Source: Pseudomonas sp. JAI120 | Lineage (GTDB): Bacteria > Pseudomonadota > Gammaproteobacteria > Pseudomonadales > Pseudomonadaceae | Direction: 5' to 3' | DNA: 64,000 bases | Assembly (NCBI RefSeq): GCF_014207255.1 | Contig: NZ_JACHCZ010000001.1 | Location: 2,099,378 to 2,163,377 of the forward strand | Shown here: positions 10,906-20,788 of the stretch, piece by piece | Numbering within the stretch: the stretch's first letter is position 1 | How the letters are laid out: every line of letters begins with the position of its first letter | Notes under the pieces: model-generated | What the model was told of the DNA's origin: nothing | Seen by the model: only the letters and a program-made list of their open reading frames with translations | Databases searched by the model: none | Program-made: the position numbers and the translations under genes

Positions 10906-11030
10906 GTAACAAGCCCCTAATGATCTGGTCGTCGGAAATGGTCGCTCCTCGGTGGGAGCGCACGAAACTGACAGATTGGATGGTCAATTGAACTGGCCGG
11001 TCACATTTAAGCATTCCCAGGCCAATTCGC

Positions 11031-12041
11031 CTAAGGCAACAGATCCTCAAGACGTCCGTGCAAGCGTTGCGGCAGGTTCTCCTGGATCTCGATCAAGGCC
11101 CGCGCAATCGCACTCTGGAAGCCTTCGACGCCTGCGGAACCGTGGCTTTTCACCACAATGCCCTGCAACCCGAGAAAGCTCGCGCCATTATGCCGCGCTG
11201 GCGCCAGATCGGCCTGTAGGCGACGCATCAACGGCAGCGCCAATGCCCCCACCAGGCGCGACGCCAGGCTTTGCTTGAACAACGCTTCGATGCGCGTGGC
11301 GATCATGGTCGCCAGGCCTTCGCTGGATTTAAGCAGGATATTGCCGACAAACCCATCACACACCACCACATCCGCTTCGCCACGGTACAAACCATCACCC
11401 TCGACAAAGCCGATGTAGTTCAGACCTCGCGCACCTTGCAACAAGGTCGCGGCAAGCTTGACCTGCTGGTTGCCCTTGATGTCTTCGGTACCGATATTCA
11501 GCAAGGCCACGCGCGGACGAGCCACGCCCAGCGCTTCGGCGGCCACAGAGCCCATCACGGCGAACTGGAACAGGTGCTCGGCACTGCAATCCACATTCGC
11601 GCCCAGGTCGAGCAACTGGCAATAGCCTTTCTGCGTCGGAATCGCCGCCACCATCGCCGGCCGGTCAATTCCCGGCAGCGTCTTGAGCACATGCCGCGAC
11701 AACGCCATCAGTGCACCGGTGTTGCCGGCGCTGACACAGGCTTGCACCTTGCCATCACGCAGCAGCTCCAAGGCCACACGCATCGAAGAGTCAGGCTTGC
11801 CGCGCAGGGCCGTCGCCGGCTTTTCATCCATGGTGATGGTTTCGCTGGCGGGCGTAACAGTCAGGCGCGCGCGATCCACCGCCGGATGGCTGGCAATCAG
11901 TTCTTCAAGAAGAGAGGGTTGACCGACGAGGGTCAGGTGCAGCGAGGGCGTAGCAGACAGGCTGGCAATGCAGGCCTGAACAATGCTGCGGGGACCGAAG
12001 TCCCCGCCCATTGCGTCAATCGCGATGACTTGAGCAGACAA
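11031..12041 (-). CDS. plsX: Phosphate acyltransferase PlsX
   Basis: Makes acyl-phosphate from acyl-ACP for phosphatidic acid synthesis. N-terminal [10 protein letters not shown] is the family signature; 336 residues. Translation begins with TTG, since the sequence coding for [12 protein letters not shown] has no ATG before it. The start is four bases after the rpmF stop, so it is coupled to L32 synthesis. Confidence 0.93.
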   Translation of the reverse strand: MSAQVIAIDAMGGDFGPRSIVQACIASLSATPSLHLTLVGQPSLLEELIASHPAVDRARLTVTPASETITMDEKPATALRGKPDSSMRVALELLRDGKVQACVSAGNTGALMALSRHVLKTLPGIDRPAMVAAIPTQKGYCQLLDLGANVDCSAEHLFQFAVMGSVAAEALGVARPRVALLNIGTEDIKGNQQVKLAATLLQGARGLNYIGFVEGDGLYRGEADVVVCDGFVGNILLKSSEGLATMIATRIEALFKQSLASRLVGALALPLMRRLQADLAPARHNGASFLGLQGIVVKSHGSAGVEGFQSAIARALIEIQENLPQRLHGRLEDLLP

Positions 12042-12045
12042 GTGA

Positions 12046-12228
12046 TTACTCGTCAGCGCCCTTGTCGATCACTTTACGGCCACGGTATACGCCTTCTGGC
12101 GATACGTGGTGACGCAGGTGAATTTCACCGGTGGTTTTTTCTACAGACAGAGTGCTTGCCGTCAGGGCGTCGTGCGAACGACGCATGTCACGGGCAGAGC
12201 GGGATTTTTTGTTCTGCTGAACAGCCAT
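12046..12228 (-). CDS. rpmF: 50S ribosomal protein L32
   Basis: A 60-residue L32 with an Arg/Lys-rich N-terminus ([16 protein letters not shown]). It is the non-zinc form: no CxxC pair is present. It lies 13 bases after yceD in the conserved yceD-rpmF-plsX-fab order, which links ribosome and membrane growth. Confidence 0.95.
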   Translation of the reverse strand: MAVQQNKKSRSARDMRRSHDALTASTLSVEKTTGEIHLRHHVSPEGVYRGRKVIDKGADE

Positions 12229-12241
12229 AATTGATTAACTC

Positions 12242-12772
12242 CTAAACGTTTGGGTCACGCTTTAACTGCGCCAATACACTGAACGGGTTGGACCGCGTTA
12301 CCTCGTCCTCGCTCGGTTCGGACTCGTCATCGAGACCCGCCGGCTGCTGGCATTCTTCCGGATGATGAGCAGGCACAATGGGCAAGGCGAGCAGAAGCTC
12401 CTCCTCGATCAGTGCATGCAGATCCAAAGGATCTTCGCCCAGTTCCAGCACGTCATAACCTTTCGGCAACGACTGGGTATTCGCACCCTCCTTTACCACA
12501 GCATAACTGCACTCGCTGTGAATCGGCAGGGTGACCAGCTCAAGACAACGCTGGCAAACCATTTTGACCTCGGTGTCGATAAAGCTGTGAATTACCACAG
12601 ATTTACGTTCATCTCGTTCAAAAACGAATTTGGCCTGCACCGTACCGACAGTGTCGGAAAGCGGGTCGCAGAGTCTCTCCAAATCGGCCAGCAGCAACTC
12701 ACCTTGAAGGGAAGTGCCACGATCAGCCAATTTGCGCGGGTCAACGTGAGGTGGAATCGGGTCATTCAACAT
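12242..12772 (-). CDS. yceD: YceD (DUF177) family protein, large-subunit rRNA accumulation
   Basis: A 176-residue DUF177 protein; the family is tied to 23S rRNA accumulation. CQRCLELV carries a CxxC, and the acidic C-terminal half ends in RSNPFSVLAQLK, typical of YceD. The start at MLNDPIPP is preferred over an ATG 24 bases upstream, because that one lies inside the consensus -10 TATAAT. With the chosen start, the message would begin only a few bases before the ATG. It heads the rpmF-fab operon. Confidence 0.88.
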   Translation of the reverse strand: MLNDPIPPHVDPRKLADRGTSLQGELLLADLERLCDPLSDTVGTVQAKFVFERDERKSVVIHSFIDTEVKMVCQRCLELVTLPIHSECSYAVVKEGANTQSLPKGYDVLELGEDPLDLHALIEEELLLALPIVPAHHPEECQQPAGLDDESEPSEDEVTRSNPFSVLAQLKRDPNV

Positions 12773-12781
12773 AGGCGCAGC

Positions 12782-12809
12782 ATTATAGGGATGCACCCAG
12801 CCATGTCAA
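12782..12809 (-). promoter_or_regulatory. Consensus sigma-70 promoter of the yceD-rpmF-fab operon
   Basis: On the minus strand a perfect TTGACA (12804-12809) is separated by 16 bases from a perfect TATAAT (12782-12787). Transcription should begin near 12775, three to five bases before the yceD ATG at 12772. Confidence 0.8.
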
Positions 12810-12877
12810 AGGAAATTCAGCCCTGTGCGTCGGCCGGTCGCCCCGCTAGAATCGGCGGCTGCCTTGAGGAGACGTAT

Positions 12878-13456
12878 ATGCTGCCTTTATTACTCGCTTC
12901 CAGCTCGGTTTATCGCCGGGAATTGCTCAGTCGCCTGCACCTGCCATTCATCTGCAGCTCGCCGGATATCGACGAAAGCCACGCTGCAAATGAGTCCGCC
13001 ATCGAGCTGGTCAAGCGCTTGGCCGAAGCAAAGGCCCGCGCCCTCGCCGCCAGCCACCCAGGACACCTGATCATCGGCTCAGACCAGGTCGCCGCGCTGG
13101 AAGGCCGTATCATCGGCAAGCCCCACACGTTCGAAAATGCGCGCGAGCAGTTATTGGCCGCCAGTGGCAAGCGTGTCAGCTTCCTCACCGGCCTGGCCCT
13201 GCTGAACAGCGAGACCGGGCACTGCCAGGTGGACTGCGTGCCTTTCATTGTTCACATGCGCGAGCTGGATGCAGCGCGCATCGAGCGCTACCTGCGTATA
13301 GAGCAGCCGTATGACTGCGCGGGCAGCTTCAAGGCGGAAGGGCTGGGCGTGAGCCTCTTCCAGAGCACCGAAGGGCCGGACGCGACCAGCCTCGTCGGCT
13401 TACCGCTGATTCGCTTGGTGGACATGCTACTCAGCGAAGGCGTGCAAATCCCTTAA
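12878..13456 (+). CDS. Maf-type nucleoside triphosphate pyrophosphatase (YceF-like)
   Basis: A 192-residue Maf/HAM1-fold pyrophosphatase that probably cleans modified nucleotides (7-methyl-GTP in the YceF subgroup). N-terminal LLASSSVYRRELL is the Maf signature; GSDQVAALEG holds the catalytic Asp, and KPHTFENAREQL follows. ATG 12878 has TTGAGGAGA about seven bases upstream; the long upstream open frame is antisense to yceD and is ignored. It is transcribed divergently from yceD. Confidence 0.92.
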   Translation: MLPLLLASSSVYRRELLSRLHLPFICSSPDIDESHAANESAIELVKRLAEAKARALAASHPGHLIIGSDQVAALEGRIIGKPHTFENAREQLLAASGKRVSFLTGLALLNSETGHCQVDCVPFIVHMRELDAARIERYLRIEQPYDCAGSFKAEGLGVSLFQSTEGPDATSLVGLPLIRLVDMLLSEGVQIP

Positions 13457-13471
13457 GAACACCGCTAAACC

Positions 13472-13520
13472 AAATGTGGGAGGGGGCAAGTCGAATCGTC
13501 GCACCGCCCCTCCCACATTT
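13472..13520. repeat. REP-like inverted repeat after maf
   Basis: AAATGTGGGAGGGG and its complement CCCCTCCCACATTT flank a 21-base centre. It is between the convergent maf and SppA-like genes and could terminate both. Confidence 0.7.
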
Positions 13521-13543
13521 AGATCTACGACAGACTTGAGATA

Positions 13544-14527
13544 TTAGCGCAGCGTCGGGCCCTGGAAGCCCATATACAGCGCCAGCTTCTCAGCCACGCT
13601 GGCACCGAGCTTCTTGGAGAAACGATCAAACGGCGACTCTTCAACGGTGAAGTCCACCAGCTCTTTCTCGCCAATCACATCCCGCGCCACCAGGCTGGCA
13701 CTGCCCAAGCCATCGATCAGCCCCAGCGGCAATGCTTGCTCGCCCGACCACACCAACCCGGAGAACAACTCCGGATGCTCTTTATCCTTCAGGCGATCCC
13801 CACGCCCCTGCTTCACGCTGGCGATGAACTGGCGATGAGTGGTATCGAGCACCCCCTGCCAAAACTGGGTTTCATCGGCCTTTTGCGGCTGGAACGGATC
13901 AAGGAACGACTTGTGCTCGCCCGAGGTGTAGGTGCGGCGTTCAACACCCAGCTTCTCCATAGCGCCAACAAACCCGTAACCGGCCGCGGTCACACCAATG
14001 GAGCCCACCAGGCTGGCCTTGTCGGCGTAGATCTGGTCAGCGGCACTGGCAATGTAATACGCGCCCGAGGCCCCCAGGTCGGAAATCACCGCGTACAGCT
14101 TGATATCCGGGTGCAGGCCACGCAGGCGGCGAATCTCGTCATACACATAACCCGATTGCACCGGACTGCCGCCTGGGCTGTTGATGCGCAGGATCACGCC
14201 CTTGACCTTGGGGTCTTCAAACGCAGCACGCAGGCTGCTGACGATATTGTCGGCGCTGGCAGGCTCCTTGTCGGCAATCACCCCATGCACTTCGATCAAT
14301 GCGGTGTAGTTGGCGCCACGGGTCGCACTCTTTTCCATGTCCATCAGCGGGCTGAACAGCGCCAGCATGAGCAACAGGTAAGTGAAGGTCAGCAACTTGA
14401 AGAAAATCCCCCAGCGCCGCGCGCGACGCTGCTCCTGGACGCCAGCCAGGAGCGTCTTCTCCAGCAGTTTCCAGCTCTTGTCGTCACCGCTTTCAGCCTT
14501 TTCAGGCGCTTTCCACTCGTCACTCAT
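13544..14527 (-). CDS. S49 family inner-membrane protease (SppA/SohB-like)
   Basis: A 327-residue signal-peptide-peptidase-type protease. One membrane helix at about 41-60 (IFFKLLTFTYLLLMLALF) precedes the ClpP-fold domain. Nucleophile Ser154 lies in GASGAYYIA and general base Lys206 in GEHKSFLDP, the Ser-Lys pair of the short SppA/SohB form. The N-terminal tail is hydrophilic. It is 21 bases downstream of the HAD phosphatase gene in a rluC-HAD-sppA operon. Confidence 0.9.
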   Translation of the reverse strand: MSDEWKAPEKAESGDDKSWKLLEKTLLAGVQEQRRARRWGIFFKLLTFTYLLLMLALFSPLMDMEKSATRGANYTALIEVHGVIADKEPASADNIVSSLRAAFEDPKVKGVILRINSPGGSPVQSGYVYDEIRRLRGLHPDIKLYAVISDLGASGAYYIASAADQIYADKASLVGSIGVTAAGYGFVGAMEKLGVERRTYTSGEHKSFLDPFQPQKADETQFWQGVLDTTHRQFIASVKQGRGDRLKDKEHPELFSGLVWSGEQALPLGLIDGLGSASLVARDVIGEKELVDFTVEESPFDRFSKKLGASVAEKLALYMGFQGPTLR

Positions 14528-14548
14528 GCCATCAACCCCAGCAAAGAC

Positions 14549-15211
14549 TTATTGAGCCCGACTGAGCCAGGCCTGCAATTCAGAAAAATGATCAATCGTG
14601 ACCCTAGGCTCGTATTGCTGCAACGCCTCAGCGGACTGGGCTCCGTAGCTGACGGCCACGCTGTCCATACCGGCGTTGCGCGCCATCATCAGGTCGAAGG
14701 AGGCATCGCCCACCATCAGTGCCTGTCGCGGCGAAACGCCGCAATGGGCAAGGATCTGCTCCAGCATCAGAGGGTGAGGTTTGCTGGCGGTTTCATCCGC
14801 GGCGCGGGTGATGTCGAAATAATCTTCAAAATCGTGCGCCTTGAGCACCCGGTCCAGCCCGCGACGGGCCTTGCCGGTGGCGACGGCCAGGTGATAGCCC
14901 TGGGCGCGAAAAGCCTCCAGCGACTGCAGCACACCGTCGAAGAACGGCGAAGGCGTGGCTTCCAGTGCAATGTAGTGATCCGCGTAATGGTCGCGGAACG
15001 TCACCAGCTCAGCGTCGCTGATCTGGGGATACAAGGTACGGATCGCCTCAGGCAAGCCCAGGCCGATAATGCCCTTGACCTGCAGGTCAGTGCACAACTC
15101 AAAGCCCGAGCGGGTCGAAGCCCTGTGCATCGACTCGACAATCCGACCAATGGAATTACACAGGGTGCCGTCCCAATCGAAAATCAGCAGCTTATAGTCA
15201 AGGTGCGACAC
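14549..15211 (-). CDS. HAD-family phosphatase (phosphoglycolate-phosphatase-like)
   Basis: A 220-residue HAD hydrolase. The nucleophile motif DWDGT is at residues 12-16; [10 protein letters not shown] is motif II, KPHPLML motif III and [16 protein letters not shown] motif IV. The cap is the alpha-helical Gph/PGP type. Substrate cannot be told from sequence. The start is GTG and overlaps the 3' end of rluC by 14 bases. Confidence 0.88.
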   Translation of the reverse strand: MSHLDYKLLIFDWDGTLCNSIGRIVESMHRASTRSGFELCTDLQVKGIIGLGLPEAIRTLYPQISDAELVTFRDHYADHYIALEATPSPFFDGVLQSLEAFRAQGYHLAVATGKARRGLDRVLKAHDFEDYFDITRAADETASKPHPLMLEQILAHCGVSPRQALMVGDASFDLMMARNAGMDSVAVSYGAQSAEALQQYEPRVTIDHFSELQAWLSRAQ

Positions 15212-16157
15212 TCAAGCGCTCCACGGTCTTGGCCCACATCTCATCGACCGGCGCCTGCAGCTTCAGCTCGCCGCCGTCAGGCAGCGGCACGGTGAGCATG
15301 TAGGCGTGCAGGAACAGGCGCTTGCCGCCCAGGTCGCGGATTTCCTTGGAGAAACCTTCGTCACCGTACTTGGTATCGCCAGCAATGCAGTGGCCCGCAT
15401 GCAGGGTGTGCACGCGAATCTGGTGGGTACGCCCCGTCACCGGCTTGGCCTCGACCAGGGTGGCGAAGTCGCCGAAGCGACGCAGCACCTTGAACAGGGT
15501 GAGGGCTTCTTTGCCCTCCTCGTCCACTTCGACCATGCGCTCGCCGGAGCGCAGATTGCTCTTCTGCAGCGGCGCACGGACGCTCTTGATAGAGCTGGCC
15601 CAGTTGCCGCGCACGAGCGCCATGTAGCGCTTGTCCACGCCATCGCCGCGCAGGGCGGTGTGCAGGTGGCGCAACATGCTGCGTTTCTTGGCGATCATCA
15701 ACAGGCCGGAGGTGTCGCGGTCCAGACGGTGGACCAGCTCCAGCTCCTTGCAATCCGGGCGCAACTGACGGAAGGCTTCGATCACGCCGAAATTCAGGCC
15801 GCTGCCACCGTGAACCGCAATACCGCAAGGCTTGTTGATCACGATCAGCTTGTTGTCTTCGAAGACAATCGACGCCTCAAGGCGCTGCAACAGGCCCTGG
15901 GCCAGGGGCACAGGTTCGTCGCGCTCAGGCACGCGCACCGGCGGCACACGGACAATATCGCCCGCCTGCAACTTGTACTCAGGCTTGATGCGCCCCTTGT
16001 TCACGCGCACTTCGCCTTTGCGCAAGATGCGGTAGATCAAGGTCTTGGGCACACCCTTGAGCCTGGCCAGGAGAAAATTATCGATGCGTTGGCCGGCATA
16101 TTCCGGCGAGACCTCAAGCAGCTGGACGCTGGGGGTCTGGGGGGCGGTAGTCGTCAT
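15198..16157 (-). CDS. rluC: 23S rRNA pseudouridine(955/2504/2580) synthase
   Basis: RluA-family synthase of 319 residues. An S4 RNA-binding domain (about 20-85, [25 protein letters not shown]) is followed by the catalytic domain with [11 protein letters not shown] carrying the essential Asp. Position next to rne matches RluC in gammaproteobacteria. It is divergent from rne across a 758-base region. Confidence 0.93.
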   Translation of the reverse strand: MTTTAPQTPSVQLLEVSPEYAGQRIDNFLLARLKGVPKTLIYRILRKGEVRVNKGRIKPEYKLQAGDIVRVPPVRVPERDEPVPLAQGLLQRLEASIVFEDNKLIVINKPCGIAVHGGSGLNFGVIEAFRQLRPDCKELELVHRLDRDTSGLLMIAKKRSMLRHLHTALRGDGVDKRYMALVRGNWASSIKSVRAPLQKSNLRSGERMVEVDEEGKEALTLFKVLRRFGDFATLVEAKPVTGRTHQIRVHTLHAGHCIAGDTKYGDEGFSKEIRDLGGKRLFLHAYMLTVPLPDGGELKLQAPVDEMWAKTVERLSVAP

Positions 16158-16915
16158 GGCGGCGATGATAACAATTTTTTATGGAATTGAAGCACTTAAT
16201 CATTGCTGCTATAGTCGCGAACGCCGCCAAAAGCGGCCTGGACAGAGGACTAGCGGCAAACTGCCGGCCCTGACCATCGCAATTCATCAGGACGCGAGGC
16301 CGTCCTACGGGGCGTTCGCCACCCTGGAAGGCTTGAGATTGTAACAAGCGCAGGTGACATGAGGCCTGAAGCGAGTGCAGAAAGCAGAGTGAATACTCGC
16401 GTTCTGCGCCGATATTTACGGCCAGTTCACAAAGTGCAGTCAGTCTTGAGCCGGACCACGGCGAATGCTTCGGAAACAACGCCTGTTAAGAGCTGAGTGA
16501 GAGCGCAGTCGCCCACACTCAGTCTTGTTTAGCCATGAGCGTGGACTCCCCATTGGAGAACACGGTAAATGCCAACCCGCTGCGGATTCTGCGCGCGGCA
16601 GCACCCGAATTATCAGGGATACGTGTAGGGTGGAGATGCACAACCGTCGGACCGTGTAGCACTAGGCTTATATTTAGACGCTTCATCTCGTCCACAGTCG
16701 CCGGTTGATTCCTCCTCCTGACCTTAGCTTTTGTTGAAGTGGTGCCTTTGTCACCACCGCTAACAAGCAGGACGCGTCCGTCGCGATACCGGCCCAATTG
16801 GCCGATTTTGCTGGACACTGGAGTGGCCAACCACTCTTGACGCACCTGACACCGACCGTGAGAAGTCGTGTGTGCCGAACGCCGTTTCCGGCAGCCCGGA
16901 AACCGACGGTACAAC
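16158..16915 (+). promoter_or_regulatory. Long 5' leader region of rne
   Basis: This 758-base stretch has no convincing gene. It holds an rne promoter near its left end and then about 690 bases of probable untranslated leader with several GC-rich inverted repeats. In enterobacteria RNase E controls its own synthesis through a structured leader of about 360 nt; a similar but longer arrangement is inferred here. Confidence 0.55.
16187..16215 (+). promoter_or_regulatory. Candidate sigma-70 promoter of rne
   Basis: TTGAAG (16187-16192), a 17-base spacer and TATAGT (16210-16215). It is the best promoter in the gap and would give a leader of about 690 nt. Confidence 0.6.
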
Positions 16916-19900
16916 ATGAAAAGAATGCTGATTAACGCAACTCAACCCGAAGAGTTGCGTGTTGCACTGGTAGATGGCCAACGCCTCTACGACCTGGACA
17001 TTGAGTCCGGTGCACGCGAGCAAAAGAAGGCCAACATCTATAAAGGCCGTATTACTCGCATCGAACCAAGCCTTGAGGCTGCCTTTGTCGATTTCGGCTC
17101 CGAGCGCCACGGCTTCCTGCCCCTCAAAGAAATCTCCCGCGAGTACTTCAAGAAAGCCCCCGAAGGCCGCGTGAACATCAAGGACGTCCTGAGCGAAGGC
17201 CAGGAAGTCATCGTTCAGGTCGAAAAAGAAGAACGTGGCAACAAGGGCGCCGCCCTGACCACCTTCATCAGCCTGGCCGGCCGTTACCTCGTGCTGATGC
17301 CGAACAACCCACGTGCCGGCGGCATCTCCCGTCGCATCGAAGGCGAAGAGCGCAACGAACTGCGTGAAGCGCTGAACGGCCTGATCGCACCGGCCGACAT
17401 GGGCCTGATCGTGCGTACTGCCGGCCTGGGCCGCAGCAGCGAAGAAATGCAGTGGGACCTCGATTACCTGCTGCAACTGTGGACCGCCATCAAAGAAGCC
17501 TCCCTGGATCGTTCCGCGCCGTTCCTGATCTACCAGGAAAGCAACGTGATCATCCGCGCCATCCGCGATTACCTGCGCCAGGACATCGGCGAAGTACTGA
17601 TCGACAGCGTTGAAGCCCAGGACGAAGCCCTGACCTTCATCCGCCAGGTGATGCCGCAGTACGCCAGCAAGATCAAGCTGTACGAAGACAGCGTGCCGCT
17701 GTTCAACCGTTTCCAGATCGAAAGCCAGATCGAAACCGCTTTCCAGCGCGTCGTCGAACTGCCTTCCGGCGGCTCCATCGTGATCGACCCGACCGAAGCC
17801 CTGGTGTCCATCGACATCAACTCGGCGCGTGCCACGAAGGGTAGCGACATCGAAGAAACCGCCCTGCAGACCAACCTGGAGGCGGCTGAAGAAATCGCCC
17901 GCCAGCTGCGCCTGCGTGACATCGGCGGCCTGATCGTGATCGACTTCATCGACATGACCCCCGCCAAGAACCAGCGCGCCGTGGAAGAGAAAGTCCGCGA
18001 ATGCCTGGAAGCCGACCGTGCCCGCGTACAGGTCGGGCGCATCTCACGCTTCGGCCTGCTGGAAATGTCCCGTCAGCGCCTGCGTCCATCCCTGGGCGAG
18101 AGCAGCGGCATCGTCTGCCCGCGTTGCAACGGCACCGGCATCATCCGTGACGTTGAATCGCTGTCCCTGGCGATCCTGCGCCTGATCGAAGAAGAAGCCC
18201 TGAAAGACCGCACCGCCGAAGTCCGCGCACAAGTGCCGATCCCGGTTGCCGCTTTCCTGCTCAACGAAAAACGTAACTCGATCACCAAGATCGAACTGCG
18301 CACCCGTGCCCGTATCGTGATCCTGCCGAACGATCACCTCGAGACCCCGCACTTCGAAGTGCAGCGCCTGCGTGATGACAGCCCGGAAGCCCACAGCGGC
18401 CAGACCAGCTACGAAATCGCTGCTGCCGCTGCCGAAGTGGAAGAAGTCCAGCCAGCCGCCGCGACCCGCACCCTGGTGCGCCAGGAAGCTGCCGTGAAGA
18501 CCGCGCCGGCCCGTGCCAACGCACCGGTTCCGGTTGAAACCGCCGCCCCGGTTGCCGCACCGGCCGCCCTGCCTGAGCCAAGCCTGTTCAAGGGCCTGGT
18601 GAAGTCCCTGGTCAGCCTGTTCGCCACCAAGGAAGAGCCTGCGGCACCGGTTGTGGTTGAAAAACCTGCAACCGAACGCCCGGCGCGTAACGAAGAACGT
18701 CGTAACGGTCGCCAGCAGAGCCGTAACCGCAACGGTCGCCGTGACGAAGAGCGCAAGCCGCGTGAAGAACGTGCGCCTCGCGAAGAGCGCGCACCACGTG
18801 AAGAGCGTGCACCTCGCGAAGCGCGTGAAGAAACCCCGGCCGTGGCCCGTGAAGAACGTGCACCGCGTGAAGAGCGCGCACCACGTACCCCACGCGCTCC
18901 GCGTGAAGATCGCAAGCCGCGTGGCGAGCGTGAAGAACGTGTGCGTGAACTGCGCGAGCCACTGGATGCCGCCCCTGCCGTTGCAGGTGCTGCAGCCACT
19001 GCCGCTGAAGAGCGTCCGGCTCGCCAGCCGCGCGAAGAGCGTGCGCCACGTGAAGAGCGCCAGCCGCGCCCACCGCGTGAAGAGCGTCAACCACGTGCCG
19101 AGCAAGCCGCTGCAGCCAGCGAAGAAGAAGTACTGACCGGCGAAGAGCAACTGCAGGAAGACGGCCAGGACAACGCCGAAGGCGATCGTCCACGCCGCCG
19201 CTCCCGTGGCCAGCGTCGTCGCAGCAACCGTCGTGAGCGTCAGCGTGATGCCAATGGCAATGTGATCGAAGGCTCGGAAGAGGCCGGCGAGAACGCAGAA
19301 GGCGCCACCAACGAACCGACCGCTGCCGAACTGGCTGCCGGCCTGGCCGTTACCGCAGCGGTTGCCAGCTCTGTGATCAGCGCACCTGCTGAAGCCCAGG
19401 CTAACGAACAGGCTGAACGAGCGACTGCCGCTGTCGAAGAAACCACTGCCGTTGAAACGCCAGTTGCCGAGACCCCAGTGGTTGAAGCACCAGTCGTTGA
19501 AGCAACTACCCCTATCGAAGCCCCAGTGGTTCCGGAAGTGGAAGTGGCACCGACCCACGACGCCCAGCCAGAAACCGAAGTGATTGCGGTAGAACCCGCT
19601 CCGGTTGTTGAGCCTCAGCCAGTGGTTGAAGCCGCTGCTGAAGCGCCGGCTGTCGAAGAAGCTGCCCCGGCAGTGCGTGAAGTTCGCGAAGAACAGACCG
19701 CCTTCCAGTGGACTGCCGAACCTGCCGCCCCGGTTGAAGCACCAGCGCCTGCCCCCGTGGTAGAAGAAGCGCCTGCGCCGGTTGCCGAAGCAGTGGTTGC
19801 CGAGCCTGCGCCAGCTGTCGAGGCTGCACCAGTGGTTGTTGAAGCACCGGTGGTAGCCGAAGTCGAAGCACCAGTGGTAGAAGCCGCACCGGCCAGCGCC

Positions 19901-20125
19901 CTGACCGAAAACGGCCGTGCGCCGAACGACCCACGTGAAGTGCGTCGTCGTCGCAAGGAAGCTGAGGCAGCTGCCGCCGCTGCTGCTGCTGCCGCCCCAG
20001 CCGTAGTCGAAGCTGTCGAGGCGCCAGCCCCGGTTGCTGAAACCGTGGTTGAGCATGCTGCTGCTGAAGAAGTGGTAGAGCACAAAGCCCTGGAAGAAGA
20101 ACACGAGCCTAAACCCCTCGCCTGA
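16916..20125 (+). CDS. rne: Ribonuclease E
   Basis: Essential endoribonuclease and degradosome scaffold, 1069 residues. It has an N-terminal S1 domain (about 35-120), the DNase-I-like catalytic core with [17 protein letters not shown] and IVIDFIDM, and the zinc-link CPRCNGTG. The C-terminal half is disordered: an Arg/Glu-rich tract built of repeated PREER(A) units (about 620-740) for RNA binding, a long Ala/Pro/Glu/Val tract of EAPVVEA-like repeats, and an Ala-rich basic end. Start at [10 protein letters not shown] is the family start; the upstream open frame is leader. A terminator follows 14 bases after the stop. Confidence 0.96.
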   Translation: MKRMLINATQPEELRVALVDGQRLYDLDIESGAREQKKANIYKGRITRIEPSLEAAFVDFGSERHGFLPLKEISREYFKKAPEGRVNIKDVLSEGQEVIVQVEKEERGNKGAALTTFISLAGRYLVLMPNNPRAGGISRRIEGEERNELREALNGLIAPADMGLIVRTAGLGRSSEEMQWDLDYLLQLWTAIKEASLDRSAPFLIYQESNVIIRAIRDYLRQDIGEVLIDSVEAQDEALTFIRQVMPQYASKIKLYEDSVPLFNRFQIESQIETAFQRVVELPSGGSIVIDPTEALVSIDINSARATKGSDIEETALQTNLEAAEEIARQLRLRDIGGLIVIDFIDMTPAKNQRAVEEKVRECLEADRARVQVGRISRFGLLEMSRQRLRPSLGESSGIVCPRCNGTGIIRDVESLSLAILRLIEEEALKDRTAEVRAQVPIPVAAFLLNEKRNSITKIELRTRARIVILPNDHLETPHFEVQRLRDDSPEAHSGQTSYEIAAAAAEVEEVQPAAATRTLVRQEAAVKTAPARANAPVPVETAAPVAAPAALPEPSLFKGLVKSLVSLFATKEEPAAPVVVEKPATERPARNEERRNGRQQSRNRNGRRDEERKPREERAPREERAPREERAPREAREETPAVAREERAPREERAPRTPRAPREDRKPRGEREERVRELREPLDAAPAVAGAAATAAEERPARQPREERAPREERQPRPPREERQPRAEQAAAASEEEVLTGEEQLQEDGQDNAEGDRPRRRSRGQRRRSNRRERQRDANGNVIEGSEEAGENAEGATNEPTAAELAAGLAVTAAVASSVISAPAEAQANEQAERATAAVEETTAVETPVAETPVVEAPVVEATTPIEAPVVPEVEVAPTHDAQPETEVIAVEPAPVVEPQPVVEAAAEAPAVEEAAPAVREVREEQTAFQWTAEPAAPVEAPAPAPVVEEAPAPVAEAVVAEPAPAVEAAPVVVEAPVVAEVEAPVVEAAPASALTENGRAPNDPREVRRRRKEAEAAAAAAAAAAPAVVEAVEAPAPVAETVVEHAAAEEVVEHKALEEEHEPKPLA

Positions 20126-20139
20126 TTCCATCAGCCACT

Positions 20140-20176
20140 AAAAGCCCCGCCTGAGTGATCAGGCGGGGCTTTTTTA
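20140..20176 (+). terminator. Rho-independent terminator of rne
   Basis: AAAAGCCCCGCCT pairs with AGGCGGGGCTTTT around GAGTGATC, followed by a T run. The symmetric A/T flanks allow it to serve the convergent MobA-like gene as well. Confidence 0.9.
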
Positions 20177-20200
20177 TGCCGATAACAGCGAAGATCAAAT

Positions 20201-20788
20201 TTAGTCCGCGCTAAAACTCAACCGTTTCGGCAGATCTACATCCCACAGAACCCCCGCATCCTCCACCTGCACTTCCCGAACCCTGGCACGTGCGAACAAT
20301 GGCTTGCCTCCACGATCACCGGTCAGCGCCATCAAGTCCGGACCCAAAGCGCGACCAAAGGCCACCGGATGCCCATATTCACCCGCCTGCACCGGCACGC
20401 TGATGCCATCCTCCTCCAGCACTTCAATCACTCGTTCAATGCTCGATGATTGGATAAACGGCATATCCCCCAAGACCACCAGCCAGCCATCCGCCGACGC
20501 ACTGGCCGCGACGGCTGCGGCGATGCTTTCACCCATGCCGGCTGACTGCAGCAGCAAGACCTGGCAGCCGTACGCTTCGGCCAACCGAATGACCTCCGTG
20601 CGATCCGGCGAGGTCACCAGCCAGCGCGCCACCAGGCTATCCGGCAAATTCACCAATACCTGCTCGATCACCGGACGCATCACGCCATCACGGCCCACGC
20701 AATCGGCCAGCAACTTATCCTGGTCAGCCCCCGCCTCGGCTCGGAACCGGCTGCCCTGCCCCGCCGCCAAAACAATCGCCGTCAGCAT
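20201..20788 (-). CDS. MobA-like (MocA-family) nucleotidyltransferase
   Basis: A 195-residue NTP-transferase. LAAGQGSRF is the nucleotide-binding loop, VVLGDMPF carries the metal-binding Asp, and the HPVAF segment is typical of MocA/YgfJ proteins. These attach CMP or GMP to molybdenum cofactor for xanthine-dehydrogenase-type enzymes. The start overlaps the stop of the XdhC-like gene (TAATG), so the pair is a coupled unit for cofactor maturation. No molybdoenzyme is in view. Confidence 0.82.
   Translation of the reverse strand: MLTAIVLAAGQGSRFRAEAGADQDKLLADCVGRDGVMRPVIEQVLVNLPDSLVARWLVTSPDRTEVIRLAEAYGCQVLLLQSAGMGESIAAAVAASASADGWLVVLGDMPFIQSSSIERVIEVLEEDGISVPVQAGEYGHPVAFGRALGPDLMALTGDRGGKPLFARARVREVQVEDAGVLWDVDLPKRLSFSAD

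Noticed and set aside
12362..12877. Upstream extension of the maf reading frame
   Set aside because: Antisense to yceD; the ribosome site and Maf N-terminus fix the start at 12878.
18044..20131. A 695-codon open frame antisense to rne
   Set aside because: It is low-complexity Phe/Gly/Arg sequence, the mirror of the repeat-rich, GC-biased rne C-terminus; no ribosome site or family.
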